Assembly (NCBI GenBank): GCA_002725095.1
Contig: PBQQ01000023.1
Coordinates: forward strand, 12,736 to 27,435
From: Gammaproteobacteria bacterium
Lineage (GTDB): Bacteria > Pseudomonadota > Gammaproteobacteria > Pseudomonadales > Azotimanducaceae
Reading direction: 5' to 3'
Length of the DNA stretch: 14,700 nt
Within the stretch, counting starts at the first letter, position 1. Each line of letters begins with the position of its first letter. Positions 7,002-14,476 of this stretch are shown one piece after another. The position numbers and the translations under genes are program-made. The notes under the pieces were generated by a model that was not told where the DNA came from, did no database searches, and saw nothing but the letters and a program-made list of their open reading frames with translations.

Positions 7002-7853
7002 TCAGACGTTGTTTTTGTGGGTGTCTACAAACTGTTGGGCTTGGGGCTGTGTTTTACGCCCGGCCGCTCTTGGGCGTGCTGATGCGACGCTCGATTGTCT
7101 TGGTGTTTGCTCGTCGATCCAAGACGTCAGTGCATGCCACGCGCGATACTCTCGTCTGGCAGCGCGGTTATCTAACATCTCAACAACGCCAATGCCTTGG
7201 TCTGCGGCTTCCGTGTAGACCGGCGTGTTGCGAAACTGGCTGATGGCCGTGATGCCTGAGCAGGCCAGAAACTGTTCGAGTTTTGCATAGTTGGCAGAAG
7301 GCGCCCCGATCCGGTTGCCGACCACACCAATGGGGCGAGGACGCGCTCGATAGACCCGGTGGGTGAGCAGGTCGGTGATGAAGCGTTTGCTGGCCCGGAT
7401 ATCAATAGACGAGGTCATCACGGGAACGACTATGACATCGCTCATGCGCACTAAACTTTCAAACTGAGCGTTTGTCGTAGTTAGGCTGGGTGCATCGATA
7501 ATGATGACATCACAGCCTTCAGAAGCGCGGCGGCTAAACGACAGTGTCTCGCGCAGCCTCGGGCCCTTGAAACTAGCCAAAGCTTCTATAGGTTCACACG
7601 CCTCTTCGCGGCGATGACGAATTTCAGCCCAGTATTGAGTGCTGGCCTGGGGATCATAGTCCCACAGTGCCACGCGTTGGCCATTGTTGGCGTAGGCCGC
7701 GGCTAGGTTAGTGGCTACGGTTGTTTTGCCGCAACCACCTTTAGCATTAGCCACTAAAATGTGGCGCGGCGACGAATTTTTTGTAGAGTCCATGTTCCCT
7801 TTCCCGGACCTAAGAACGCCAGAGGATGTGTGTGCTTGGCGCCGAGGCTTCAC
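7002..7853 (-). CDS. Orphan ParA-family (MinD/ParA) ATPase
   Basis: 283 residues. It carries the deviant Walker A KGGCGKTT (38-45) with the signature lysine of dimerising ParA-type ATPases, Walker A' DYDPQAS (65-71) and Walker B IIIDAP (117-122). The C-terminal 35 residues are polar, basic and Gln/Arg-rich and look disordered. There is no ParB, parS-like repeat or helix-turn-helix domain, and no chemotaxis or flagellar partner nearby, so the cargo is unknown. It is not the chromosomal parA, which normally pairs with parB near gidAB. Start is ambiguous: GTG at 7853 has a good Shine-Dalgarno (GAGGG, 6 bases away), whereas ATG at 7793 (Met21) would place HILVANAKGG at the family's usual distance from the N-terminus. 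The stop is 48 bases before yheS, so cotranscription is possible. Confidence 0.85.
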   Translation of the reverse strand: MKPRRQAHTSSGVLRSGKGNMDSTKNSSPRHILVANAKGGCGKTTVATNLAAAYANNGQRVALWDYDPQASTQYWAEIRHRREEACEPIEALASFKGPRLRETLSFSRRASEGCDVIIIDAPSLTTTNAQFESLVRMSDVIVVPVMTSSIDIRASKRFITDLLTHRVYRARPRPIGVVGNRIGAPSANYAKLEQFLACSGITAISQFRNTPVYTEAADQGIGVVEMLDNRAARREYRAWHALTSWIDEQTPRQSSVASARPRAAGRKTQPQAQQFVDTHKNNV

Positions 7854-7864
7854 AGTAATCCCTC
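7854..7864 (-). promoter_or_regulatory. Shine-Dalgarno favouring the GTG start of the parA-like gene
   Basis: GAGGG at 7864-7860 on the minus strand lies 6 bases upstream of the GTG at 7853. The competing ATG at 7793 is preceded by GGGAAAGGGAAC, purine-rich but poorly spaced. This favours the longer protein with an Arg/Lys-rich 20-residue N-terminal extension. Confidence 0.45.
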
Positions 7865-8012
7865 GGTTTTAGGTCTACCCATTCGCTTCGCGATGGTCTA
7901 GATATCATATTTATGGGCCGAGCTTTTTTAGCTTACAGCGGTGAGTATTATTTTTATCGGGTTCACCTTGCCCCGCTCGGCATTGTCCGTGGCGAAATAT
8001 ATCAGGGACTTA

Positions 8013-8032
8013 CGAGGCATTCTAGAGCCTCG
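8013..8032 (-). repeat. Inverted repeat downstream of dsbB
   Basis: CGAGGC (8013-8018) and GCCTCG (8027-8032) form a perfect 6-pair stem with an 8-base loop, 10 bases past the dsbB stop. No T-run follows on the minus strand, so it is at best a transcript-end stabiliser. The remaining 189-base gap to the parA-like gene is AT-rich in places (7905-7955) and presumably holds its promoter, but I see no convincing -35/-10 pair. Confidence 0.35.
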
Positions 8033-8042
8033 ATTGAGTGGC

Positions 8043-8534
8043 TTATGCGCGGCTGCCCTGACGGATCTGCATAATATTCGTCGCGAGCAATGCACCAAAG
8101 AAGAGCAACAGCCAACCTGGAAGGCTGATACCCAATAGCGTCCAGCTGATTTGTGCGCAGTCGCCGGTTCCGGACATCATGGCGGCGACAACATCTGCAA
8201 CTGGGAAAGCTTCGAGCATATAACTGAGGTCTGGTCCGCAGGCGGGCACTTGGTCTTTGGGTAAACTTTGCAGCCACAGTTGACGGATTGAGAAGCCGCC
8301 CCCAACGATCGCGGATATCGCACCCAGCAAGGGATAAATTCCCCAACGTGGGTTATGAGCGAGGCTTGCGTAAGCAATCAGCCCAGTAAGCGCTACCCAG
8401 ATTCTTTGCATCATGCACAGTGGGCAAGGAGATAACGCTAAGGCGTATTCCATAATTAAGGCGATGCAGAGTAAAGCGCCTGCGGTGATGCAGGTGGCAA
8501 GTGCCCAATGATCAGCTTTCCAATTCGATAACAT
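8043..8534 (-). CDS. dsbB: Disulfide bond formation protein DsbB
   Basis: 163-residue inner-membrane quinone reductase that reoxidises periplasmic DsbA and passes electrons to quinones. Four hydrophobic segments are at about 12-29, 46-61, 66-86 and 139-156. The first periplasmic loop holds the C37-P-L-C40 pair (SPCPLCMMQR), with Arg44 where the family keeps its quinone-site arginine. The second loop holds Cys99 and Cys126, the pair that reacts with DsbA. Length and layout are normal. The ATG is 13 bases after the quinone oxidoreductase stop, so the two are probably one operon. The Shine-Dalgarno is weak. No dsbA is in the window. Confidence 0.95.
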   Translation of the reverse strand: MLSNWKADHWALATCITAGALLCIALIMEYALALSPCPLCMMQRIWVALTGLIAYASLAHNPRWGIYPLLGAISAIVGGGFSIRQLWLQSLPKDQVPACGPDLSYMLEAFPVADVVAAMMSGTGDCAQISWTLLGISLPGWLLLFFGALLATNIMQIRQGSRA

Positions 8535-8547
8535 GATTATTCTTAGG

Positions 8548-9522
8548 TTAAAGGTTGACGACGACTTTTCCGACCGCCTTGCGCTCGGCGAGACAATTTA
8601 GTGCAGCGGCGTATTCTGTGATCGCGAATTCTGCGCCGATCAGCGGATCGATTTTACCCTGTTCGAACAGGGCCATGATTTCTTGAAAGTTTTGTTGGTT
8701 GTCGTTTGGGAACATCCCGGAAAATGCGCCGTAAAACACGCCGACAACCTGGCAACTCTTAAGCAGGATCAAATTGGTCGGTAGTTTAGGGATATCGCCG
8801 CCCACGAAGCCAACGATTAATACGCGACCGTACCAACCAATACATCGCATGCATTGATCAAAGAGTTCGCCGCCTACGGGGTCGTAGATCACGTCGGCAC
8901 CACGGTTGTCGGTCAAAGCTTTAACTTTATCCTTAAGTTGGCCATCGCTGTAATTGATCAGTTCATCTGCCCCGGCCGCCTTCGCTACGGCCAATTTTTC
9001 TTCGCTTGAGGCCGCGGCGATAACCCGAGCTCCCATAGCTTTGCCCAACTCTACGGCTGCCAAGCCGACGCCGCCGGCGGCGCCAAGCACGAGTAGCGTT
9101 TCGCCGGGCTGCAGGTTTGCCCGTTGTTTCAGCGCGTAGTATGAGGTGCCATAGGTGGTGCTGATGCCTGAGGCCACGGCAAAACTCATCGCTTTGGGTT
9201 TAGCGCGCAGAGCGGTCGCGCGTACGACTATTTTTTCTGCAAAACAGCCGTGGCCCAGACTGCCAAAAACTTCGTCGCCGACATGCCACTCGCCGACATC
9301 GTCTGCAACCTCGGTAATGACGCCGCTAAATTCGCCGCCTGGTGAAAATGGAAAGTCAGGGAGTGACTGATACTTGCCCTCAATCATCAATACGTCGGGA
9401 AAATTCACGGCACTGGCTTGCACGGCGACAATGACATGCCCGGCTTTGATGGTTGGCTCGTCGACTTCCTCAAGCGAGAGGTCTTCAGCACGGCCAAAGG
9501 CTTTGCATAAAACTGCTTTCAT
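8548..9522 (-). CDS. Zinc-free NADPH:quinone oxidoreductase, MDR superfamily
   Basis: 324 residues from ATG at 9522. Medium-chain dehydrogenase/reductase with an N-terminal GroES-like domain (SAVNFPDVLMIEGKYQ, then FSPGGEFSG) and a Rossmann domain with the nucleotide motif GAAGGVG (147-153). The zinc ligands of alcohol dehydrogenases are absent, as in quinone oxidoreductase (Qor) and related enoyl reductases. The substrate cannot be told from sequence; reduction of a quinone or enone with NADPH is the family expectation. The frame extends five codons further to a TTG at 9537, but MKAVLCKAFG is the usual family start. It is closely followed by dsbB. The 77-base gap to acpH upstream holds no clear terminator or strong promoter. 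Confidence 0.9.
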   Translation of the reverse strand: MKAVLCKAFGRAEDLSLEEVDEPTIKAGHVIVAVQASAVNFPDVLMIEGKYQSLPDFPFSPGGEFSGVITEVADDVGEWHVGDEVFGSLGHGCFAEKIVVRATALRAKPKAMSFAVASGISTTYGTSYYALKQRANLQPGETLLVLGAAGGVGLAAVELGKAMGARVIAAASSEEKLAVAKAAGADELINYSDGQLKDKVKALTDNRGADVIYDPVGGELFDQCMRCIGWYGRVLIVGFVGGDIPKLPTNLILLKSCQVVGVFYGAFSGMFPNDNQQNFQEIMALFEQGKIDPLIGAEFAITEYAAALNCLAERKAVGKVVVNL

Positions 9523-9599
9523 AGACTTAAGTTGCAATTAAAACGGGCTGCATACTACCTGTAACGGCGGCCGAGGAAAAATTTGTCTTACCGTTGCTG

Positions 9600-10226
9600 C
9601 TATTTTGCGTTTAATAAGTTTGACCAGTGGTTGATTTGGTGACGAAAATCCTGGTAATAATCGTGAAAATCGTCAGCCGCTGCGCCCGCCACGTCCAGTG
9701 AGGCAGTTAAAACGTCATGCCCCAACTCGTCTTTGCCAAGGCGTTTCAAGGAGAACAGCAAGGCGCGCTCGACAGTGTTCCACTCATGATAGCGACCAAG
9801 TAAATCGGTATCGCTCATATATGCGAGGAAACTGTGACTTTGCTGGGGCGAGTGGCCTTGATATTGGCTAATCGCGCGGTAGCAGCGAGGAGTAAATGTG
9901 CTCAACGTCTCTTTAGCGTACTCCTGCCAGTTCAAACTTAAGTAATAGTCGCCCAATATGTCGACAAAAATGGGTGCAAATCTCCGCAGTGGTGTTGGAA
10001 AGCGCTGGCAACTTTTACGGATGCTGGGGTGCCGGTTGGACACGGCGTCGATGCGTCGATGCAGGCGCACGCCCGCCTGCAGTTCGTCCGGCCAGTGGGT
10101 GTTTATGCGTCCTTTACTAAAATCGGCGAGTACAGCGCCTGCGAGCAGGCCTTGGTTTTGGATTTTTTCAACGCCCCAAAGATAACTGGCTTCCTCAGCG
10201 AGCGCGCAGTGCGCTAAAAAATTCAC
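9600..10226 (-). CDS. acpH: Acyl carrier protein phosphodiesterase
   Basis: 208 residues of the ACPD/AcpH family (E. coli 193). It removes the 4'-phosphopantetheine group from holo-ACP. Conserved pieces: MNFLAH at the N-terminus, GAVLADFSKG (30-39), LHRRID (55-60), FPTPLRRFAP (76-85) and VDILGDYYLSLNW (88-100). In most relatives the last reads D-H-x-L, as in E. coli (WDHFL); here His is replaced by Tyr94 after Asp93. An insertion of about ten residues follows the N-terminal helix (11-27). The start is GTG at 10226 with no Shine-Dalgarno, only 6 bases after the gshA stop, so translational coupling to gshA is likely. Family assignment is firm; activity is less certain because of the substitution. 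Confidence 0.85.
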   Translation of the reverse strand: MNFLAHCALAEEASYLWGVEKIQNQGLLAGAVLADFSKGRINTHWPDELQAGVRLHRRIDAVSNRHPSIRKSCQRFPTPLRRFAPIFVDILGDYYLSLNWQEYAKETLSTFTPRCYRAISQYQGHSPQQSHSFLAYMSDTDLLGRYHEWNTVERALLFSLKRLGKDELGHDVLTASLDVAGAAADDFHDYYQDFRHQINHWSNLLNAK

Positions 10227-10232
10227 TGTGGT

Positions 10233-11771
10233 TCAAATCGCCAAGTAGTCATGCACAAAATCGGAAAAACTTAGTCGGTCGGCGTCTTCAATCTCCGCTT
10301 GCTTTAGTAAAGATCGGCGCGCTTCGTCGCTCAGTAGCGCTTGACTGTCGGCGTCGGCGGGTTGGGCAGCAAAAAAGTCTGAATGCTGCTGCGCACGCTG
10401 CATGGTGAACTGAAAAAACGACGTGTCGTCGCCCAATGCCTGGATCACCTTGGCTGAAGGTGTTAAGTCTGGGTTCCCTATTTTTTCTACCTGCGCATTC
10501 AAAGCATGCGCATAGAGGACGCTGTTTGAATGCTGGTCCATCAAGGTCGCTACCTTGGCGCACTCGGCCAGTAGTTCCGTCGCCCATTGCTGCAGAGATA
10601 TTGATTCGCCGTCTCGCTCCAACTTTAGGCCCGACTGTCGCCCGGTTTCCACTACAGCGGTTTGGTTTCTTACCATGCGTGCGGTTTCCTCGCGGCTGTC
10701 TGTAGGGCTTTCTGTGAGCAAGCAGACCAACAAGAAGGTATCGAGGAAGCGAATGTGTTGCTGGTCGATCCCTATTGGCGCAAAGGGGTCAAGGTCGACG
10801 CAACGAACCTCAATGTACTCGACGCCACGCTGACCCAGCGCTGCCAGTGGCCGTTCGCCGCTTGCGGCGCTGCGCTTAGGTCGAATGGTGCCGTAAAATT
10901 CATTTTCGATTTGCAGAATCGAGTCGTTTAGCTGCTGATAATCGCCGTCTTTATTTACTGGGATATCGGCGTAGCCTGAATAGCTGGTCGTTAGACCTGC
11001 ACGCATGGTGGCAGCGTATTCTGCTAAGGAGTTATAGGAGACATGCAATTCGCTCTGGGCGTCGCTTTGATAGCCGAGTCTACCCATACGCAAGCTCGTA
11101 GAATGGGGTAAGTAAAAGGTGCCCTCGCTAAATTCCTGTAGACCATGATCAGGGCGCTGTAAGAAGCTTCGGCAAACAGCTGGCGAGGCACCGAACAAGT
11201 ACAGCAATAACCAGGAACAGCGACGGAAATTCCGAATTAGGCTGAAGTAGGCTTCGGTTTTTTGCGTTTGGCTGTTAATGCCGAGCCGTTGCCAAAGTCG
11301 GTCGGGCACAGAAAAATTGTAATGGATGCCTGAGATTGTCTGCATCAAGCGACCGTAACGATGGCCTAGACCACGACGATATACGGTTTTCGTCTGGCCG
11401 ATATTGGACGTGCCATATTGGCCGATGGGTATGGCATCGTTGTCGGTACCAAGTATGCAAGGCATGCTGCTGGGCCACAGTAATTCGGCCTCCAGGTTTG
11501 CATGTACAAAGCTATGAATTTCCGTCAATTCATTGAGGCAGGCTTCAGGACTGTCGTGAACGCCTGTAATGAGCTCCAGTTGCGCTTCGCTGAAATCCGT
11601 TGTGATTGCGCTATGGGTTAAGGCTGAGCCTAGAGCGCTGGGGTGACGCTGCTTGGATAGACTGCCATCGACAGCAACGCGCAGGCTTTCTTTTTCGATG
11701 CCTCTTTGCAACTGGTCGAGTCCGGCGTCTGCGGATTGCAGCATCTCGAGAGTGCGCTGAGTTATTCGCAT
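10233..11771 (-). CDS. gshA: Glutamate-cysteine ligase
   Basis: 512 residues, the E. coli-type (proteobacterial) gamma-glutamylcysteine synthetase. It catalyses the ATP-dependent first and rate-limiting step of glutathione synthesis in the cytoplasm. Conserved elements: GIEKESLRV (24-32) with metal-binding glutamates, ITTDFSEAQLELIT (56-69), the nucleotide/substrate segment around SGIHYNFSVP, and the C-terminal region around YIEVRCVDLDPFAPIG. The ATG at 11771 has the best Shine-Dalgarno in the window (GGGGAGG, 7 bases upstream), unlike acpH which follows it. The 99-base gap from pckA contains a perfect inverted repeat. gshB is not in the window. Confidence 0.97.
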   Translation of the reverse strand: MRITQRTLEMLQSADAGLDQLQRGIEKESLRVAVDGSLSKQRHPSALGSALTHSAITTDFSEAQLELITGVHDSPEACLNELTEIHSFVHANLEAELLWPSSMPCILGTDNDAIPIGQYGTSNIGQTKTVYRRGLGHRYGRLMQTISGIHYNFSVPDRLWQRLGINSQTQKTEAYFSLIRNFRRCSWLLLYLFGASPAVCRSFLQRPDHGLQEFSEGTFYLPHSTSLRMGRLGYQSDAQSELHVSYNSLAEYAATMRAGLTTSYSGYADIPVNKDGDYQQLNDSILQIENEFYGTIRPKRSAASGERPLAALGQRGVEYIEVRCVDLDPFAPIGIDQQHIRFLDTFLLVCLLTESPTDSREETARMVRNQTAVVETGRQSGLKLERDGESISLQQWATELLAECAKVATLMDQHSNSVLYAHALNAQVEKIGNPDLTPSAKVIQALGDDTSFFQFTMQRAQQHSDFFAAQPADADSQALLSDEARRSLLKQAEIEDADRLSFSDFVHDYLAI

Positions 11772-11831
11772 CCGCTGTCCTCCCCGACCGCGTACGAGCC
11801 ATCTACCTGATTAGAATGCCTGCCGACTAGC

Positions 11832-11850
11832 GGCCAGAGGGCATCTGGCC
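11832..11850. repeat. Perfect inverted repeat between pckA and gshA
   Basis: GGCCAGA (11832-11838) and TCTGGCC (11844-11850) flank a 5-base centre. On the minus strand it lies 20 bases after the pckA stop and about 60 before the gshA ATG. No T-run follows on either strand, so it is not a canonical terminator. A TCTAAT -10-like hexamer (minus strand, 11815-11810) lies 16 bases downstream. The repeat would overlap the -35 zone of such a promoter, which would fit either an operator or a pckA transcript-end hairpin. Confidence 0.45.
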
Positions 11851-11870
11851 AAAATTAGACCGACGCAATA

Positions 11871-13430
11871 TTAGGACTGAGGTCCAGCCGCGCTAATGCC
11901 GTCTTCAACGTCAAACTTTGCGAAGTTCGCAACAAATTTGTCCACCAAAGCCGCCGCTGCTTCGTCGTAAGCGTCGGTATTCGTCCATGTCGCGCGCGGG
12001 TTAAGGAGCGCGCTGTCTACCCCAGACACGACCTGAGGGATATCCAGATTAAATCCGTCTAAATGGGTCGTTGCGGTATCGTTTAATTCGCCACTTTGAA
12101 TCGCCGCAATAATCGCCCGGGTTACCGGAATTTTGAAACGGCTGCCTACGCCGTAACCACCACCCGTCCAGCCGGTGTTGACGAGGAAGACTCTAGAGCC
12201 AAACTCTTCTATGCGCCGGATTAAAAGTTTGGCGTAGATGCCCGCCGGGCGGGGGAAAAACGGCGCGCCAAAACATGTGGAGAACGTCGCTTTATAGGCC
12301 TCTGTTGAGCCGACCTCTGTCGAGCCAACCTGTGCCGTGTAGCCGGACAAGAAGTGATATGCGGCGGCCTCTTTGGACAGTATCGCCACGGGCGGCAGCA
12401 CGCCGCTAACATCACAGGTTAGGAAGATAATGTTATTTGGTTCGCCGCCGCGGTTTTCTGGCACCTTCTCTGCAATGTTGGTGCGCGGGTAGCAGGCGCG
12501 GGTGTTCTCGGTAAGAGAGCTGTCGGTATAGTCCGGCTCGCTCGAGTCTGCATCAATCACTACGTTTTCCACGATGGCACCAAAACGAATAGCATCGAAT
12601 ATAACCGGCTCATTTTCATGGGTTAGATCGATGCACTTGGCATAGCAGCCACCTTCGAAATTAAAAACGGTGCCGCGCCCCCAGCCATGTTCGTCATCGC
12701 CGATCAAGAGCCGGCTCGGGTCGGCGGACAATGTGGTTTTGCCCGTCCCAGAAAGTCCGAAGAACAAGGTTACATCGCCGTCATGACCCATGTTGGCCGA
12801 ACAATGCATGGGTAGAACGTCTTTTTCTGGCAGCAAGAAGTTCAGCACTGAGAACATAGACTTCTTCATTTCGCCGGCATAGCGCATACCGGCAATCAGT
12901 ACTTTGCGCTGGGCAAAGTTAATCATAACGGTGCCATCGCTGTTCGTGCCGTCGCGTTCTGGTTGGCATTGAAAATTAGGCGCGTTAAAAATTTGCCAAA
13001 CTTCTTTGTTGTGGGGGTTGTAGTGTTCCGGAACGATAAATAAAGATCGGCCGAATAAGGTGTGCCACGCGTACTCGGTGGTGACCTCGATGGGCAGATA
13101 GTGCTCTGGATCTGCGCCCACATGGAGGTTAGACAGGAACGTTTCGCTTTCGTTCAAATGCACATGCACGCGGTCCCACAAGCGATCGAAGACGTCGCCA
13201 TCAATCGGTTGGTTTATGTCACCCCAATCTATGAATTCTGAGGTTGAGGCTTCATCGACTATGAATCGATCTTTTGGAGAGCGGCCAGTGCGTGCGCCTG
13301 TTTCCACCACAATGGCACCATTGCTGGCGAAAGAGCCTTCGCCGCGCAAGATGGATTGTTCAGCCAATTGTGCAGAAGATAAATTAGCGTGGGTGTCCGC
13401 CGCTGGCGTCGAATCAGTGTTAACAGCCAT
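11871..13430 (-). CDS. pckA: Phosphoenolpyruvate carboxykinase (ATP)
   Basis: 519 residues. It converts oxaloacetate and ATP to PEP, CO2 and ADP, the entry to gluconeogenesis. Motifs: GARTGRSPKDRFIV (45-58) for oxaloacetate, YAGEMKKSMFSVLNFLLP (184-201), the P-loop GLSGTGKT (225-232), metal-binding DDEHGWG (245-251), and the adenine-site region near CFGAPFFPRPAG (386-397). The loop QVGSTEVGSTEAYKATFS resembles the Pseudomonas type more than the E. coli type. The ATG at 13430 has no clear Shine-Dalgarno, but an upstream promoter is evident. It lies just downstream of hslO, as in E. coli, but with its own promoter. Confidence 0.97.
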   Translation of the reverse strand: MAVNTDSTPAADTHANLSSAQLAEQSILRGEGSFASNGAIVVETGARTGRSPKDRFIVDEASTSEFIDWGDINQPIDGDVFDRLWDRVHVHLNESETFLSNLHVGADPEHYLPIEVTTEYAWHTLFGRSLFIVPEHYNPHNKEVWQIFNAPNFQCQPERDGTNSDGTVMINFAQRKVLIAGMRYAGEMKKSMFSVLNFLLPEKDVLPMHCSANMGHDGDVTLFFGLSGTGKTTLSADPSRLLIGDDEHGWGRGTVFNFEGGCYAKCIDLTHENEPVIFDAIRFGAIVENVVIDADSSEPDYTDSSLTENTRACYPRTNIAEKVPENRGGEPNNIIFLTCDVSGVLPPVAILSKEAAAYHFLSGYTAQVGSTEVGSTEAYKATFSTCFGAPFFPRPAGIYAKLLIRRIEEFGSRVFLVNTGWTGGGYGVGSRFKIPVTRAIIAAIQSGELNDTATTHLDGFNLDIPQVVSGVDSALLNPRATWTNTDAYDEAAAALVDKFVANFAKFDVEDGISAAGPQS

Positions 13431-13460
13431 GATGAATTGCTATCAATAAATTGGCCGAGG

Positions 13461-13488
13461 ATTATGCCAGAGGCGCTCCCAATGAGAA
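13461..13488 (-). promoter_or_regulatory. Extended -10 promoter for pckA
   Basis: On the minus strand, CATAAT (13466-13461) as -10 matches 5 of 6 and is preceded by TGG, giving an extended -10. TTCTCA (13488-13483) as -35 matches 4 of 6 with 16-base spacing. It sits in the 131-base hslO-pckA gap, placing the start about 25 bases upstream of the pckA ATG. I see no clear hslO terminator in this gap. Confidence 0.5.
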
Positions 13489-13561
13489 CAGTAGCCATTG
13501 AAAAAATTCTATGTTTTCGCTCTTTTTTGCGGCTGGGTTTGTTTCTGATTAGCTGAGTTAT

Positions 13562-14452
13562 TTAATGCAACGCGGCTGCCCGTTTTGCCAGGAGAGCGTG
13601 TACAGCGGTTTGGTCGTAAGCGTAGCGGTGACCGCAAAATTCGCAGTCTACGTGGATTTCGAGTTGTTCAGACGCCAGTGCAAGCAGGTCCTCACGCCCG
13701 AGCACCATCAAGGTCTCGTCGCTTTTTTCGGCAGAGCAGGTGCAACGAAAACTCAGGGCGCGTGCCGTATAGAGTTCGCACGAGTACTCATTGAACAAAC
13801 GCACAAGCATCTGCTCTGGTGGTAAGTTAGCCAGCTCTTCATCTGTTACCGAGGCCGCCAGCGTGGTCAGCGTTATCCAGTCTTCATTGGCTTGGCTAAT
13901 TGTGGCCTCTGATGCGTCTGGGGCATCTGGTAACCGTTGCAACAGCAGCCCGGTGGTGGCGCCGTCAACGGACGCAAAGTGCAGGCGCGTTTGCAGTTGT
14001 TCGGAGTTTTGGAAATAGTCCTCGAGGCTTGCAGCTAAACCCCTTGGATTTATTGCCACCAGCCCTTGGTATGGATTCATTCGGGTCGACTTATCGGGTA
14101 ACAGCGACAGTGCGAGTTGGCCCTTGCCAAGCCAATCGGCGAGCGTGTTAGCTGCAGGTGCTGAGGCCGATTCCTCGTTCAGTTGCGCAATGCCGCGCAA
14201 GTACTGCTGCTCGCGGCATTCAGCCAAGCTGCGGACCAAAGCCCCATTTCCTTGGGATTGCAGCGATACCGCGCCCGAGAATTTCAAATTGTCGGCAACC
14301 ATTGTCACGGCGGCGAACATCTCGCCGAGCAGTGCTTGCACATCGCTTGGGTAATTTTGGTACTGGGCGATCGCTCCCAATGTTGCCTCTAGGCGTATCC
14401 ACTGACCGCGAATGGGTATTCCGGGAAAACTGAAACGGCGAAGTAAGTCCAT
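13562..14452 (-). CDS. hslO: Redox-regulated holdase chaperone Hsp33
   Basis: 296 residues (E. coli 292). Cytoplasmic chaperone activated by oxidation: four cysteines hold Zn2+ in the reduced form, and disulfide formation with local unfolding exposes the client-binding surface. The cysteines are present as C237-x-C239 (FRCTCS) and C270-x2-C273 (CEFCGHRY), at the family spacing. The N-terminal core (1-185) and linker (190-230, with PPEQMLVRLF) are typical. A stop codon lies eight codons upstream of the ATG, so no longer start exists; the Shine-Dalgarno is poor. It begins 24 bases after hslR, the usual heat-shock pair, and precedes pckA. A heat-shock promoter would lie outside the window. Confidence 0.96.
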   Translation of the reverse strand: MDLLRRFSFPGIPIRGQWIRLEATLGAIAQYQNYPSDVQALLGEMFAAVTMVADNLKFSGAVSLQSQGNGALVRSLAECREQQYLRGIAQLNEESASAPAANTLADWLGKGQLALSLLPDKSTRMNPYQGLVAINPRGLAASLEDYFQNSEQLQTRLHFASVDGATTGLLLQRLPDAPDASEATISQANEDWITLTTLAASVTDEELANLPPEQMLVRLFNEYSCELYTARALSFRCTCSAEKSDETLMVLGREDLLALASEQLEIHVDCEFCGHRYAYDQTAVHALLAKRAAALH

Positions 14453-14476
14453 CGTGATTTGGTTCTCAGTAGTGGT

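Noticed and set aside
7002..7853. ParA as a sign of an integrated plasmid or chromosome partition locus
   Set aside because: No parB, parS cluster, replication gene, integrase or repeats; flanking genes are core and the coding style matches them.
7941..8138. Plus-strand 65-codon frame starting in the parA-dsbB gap
   Set aside because: GTG start with no Shine-Dalgarno, half of it antisense to dsbB, and no recognisable protein features.
12300..12329. 15-base near-perfect tandem repeat in pckA encoding VGSTE-VGSTE
   Set aside because: Other PckA proteins have a similar G-T/S-E-x-G pattern at this loop with the same length, so it is the family loop with similar codons rather than a new duplication.
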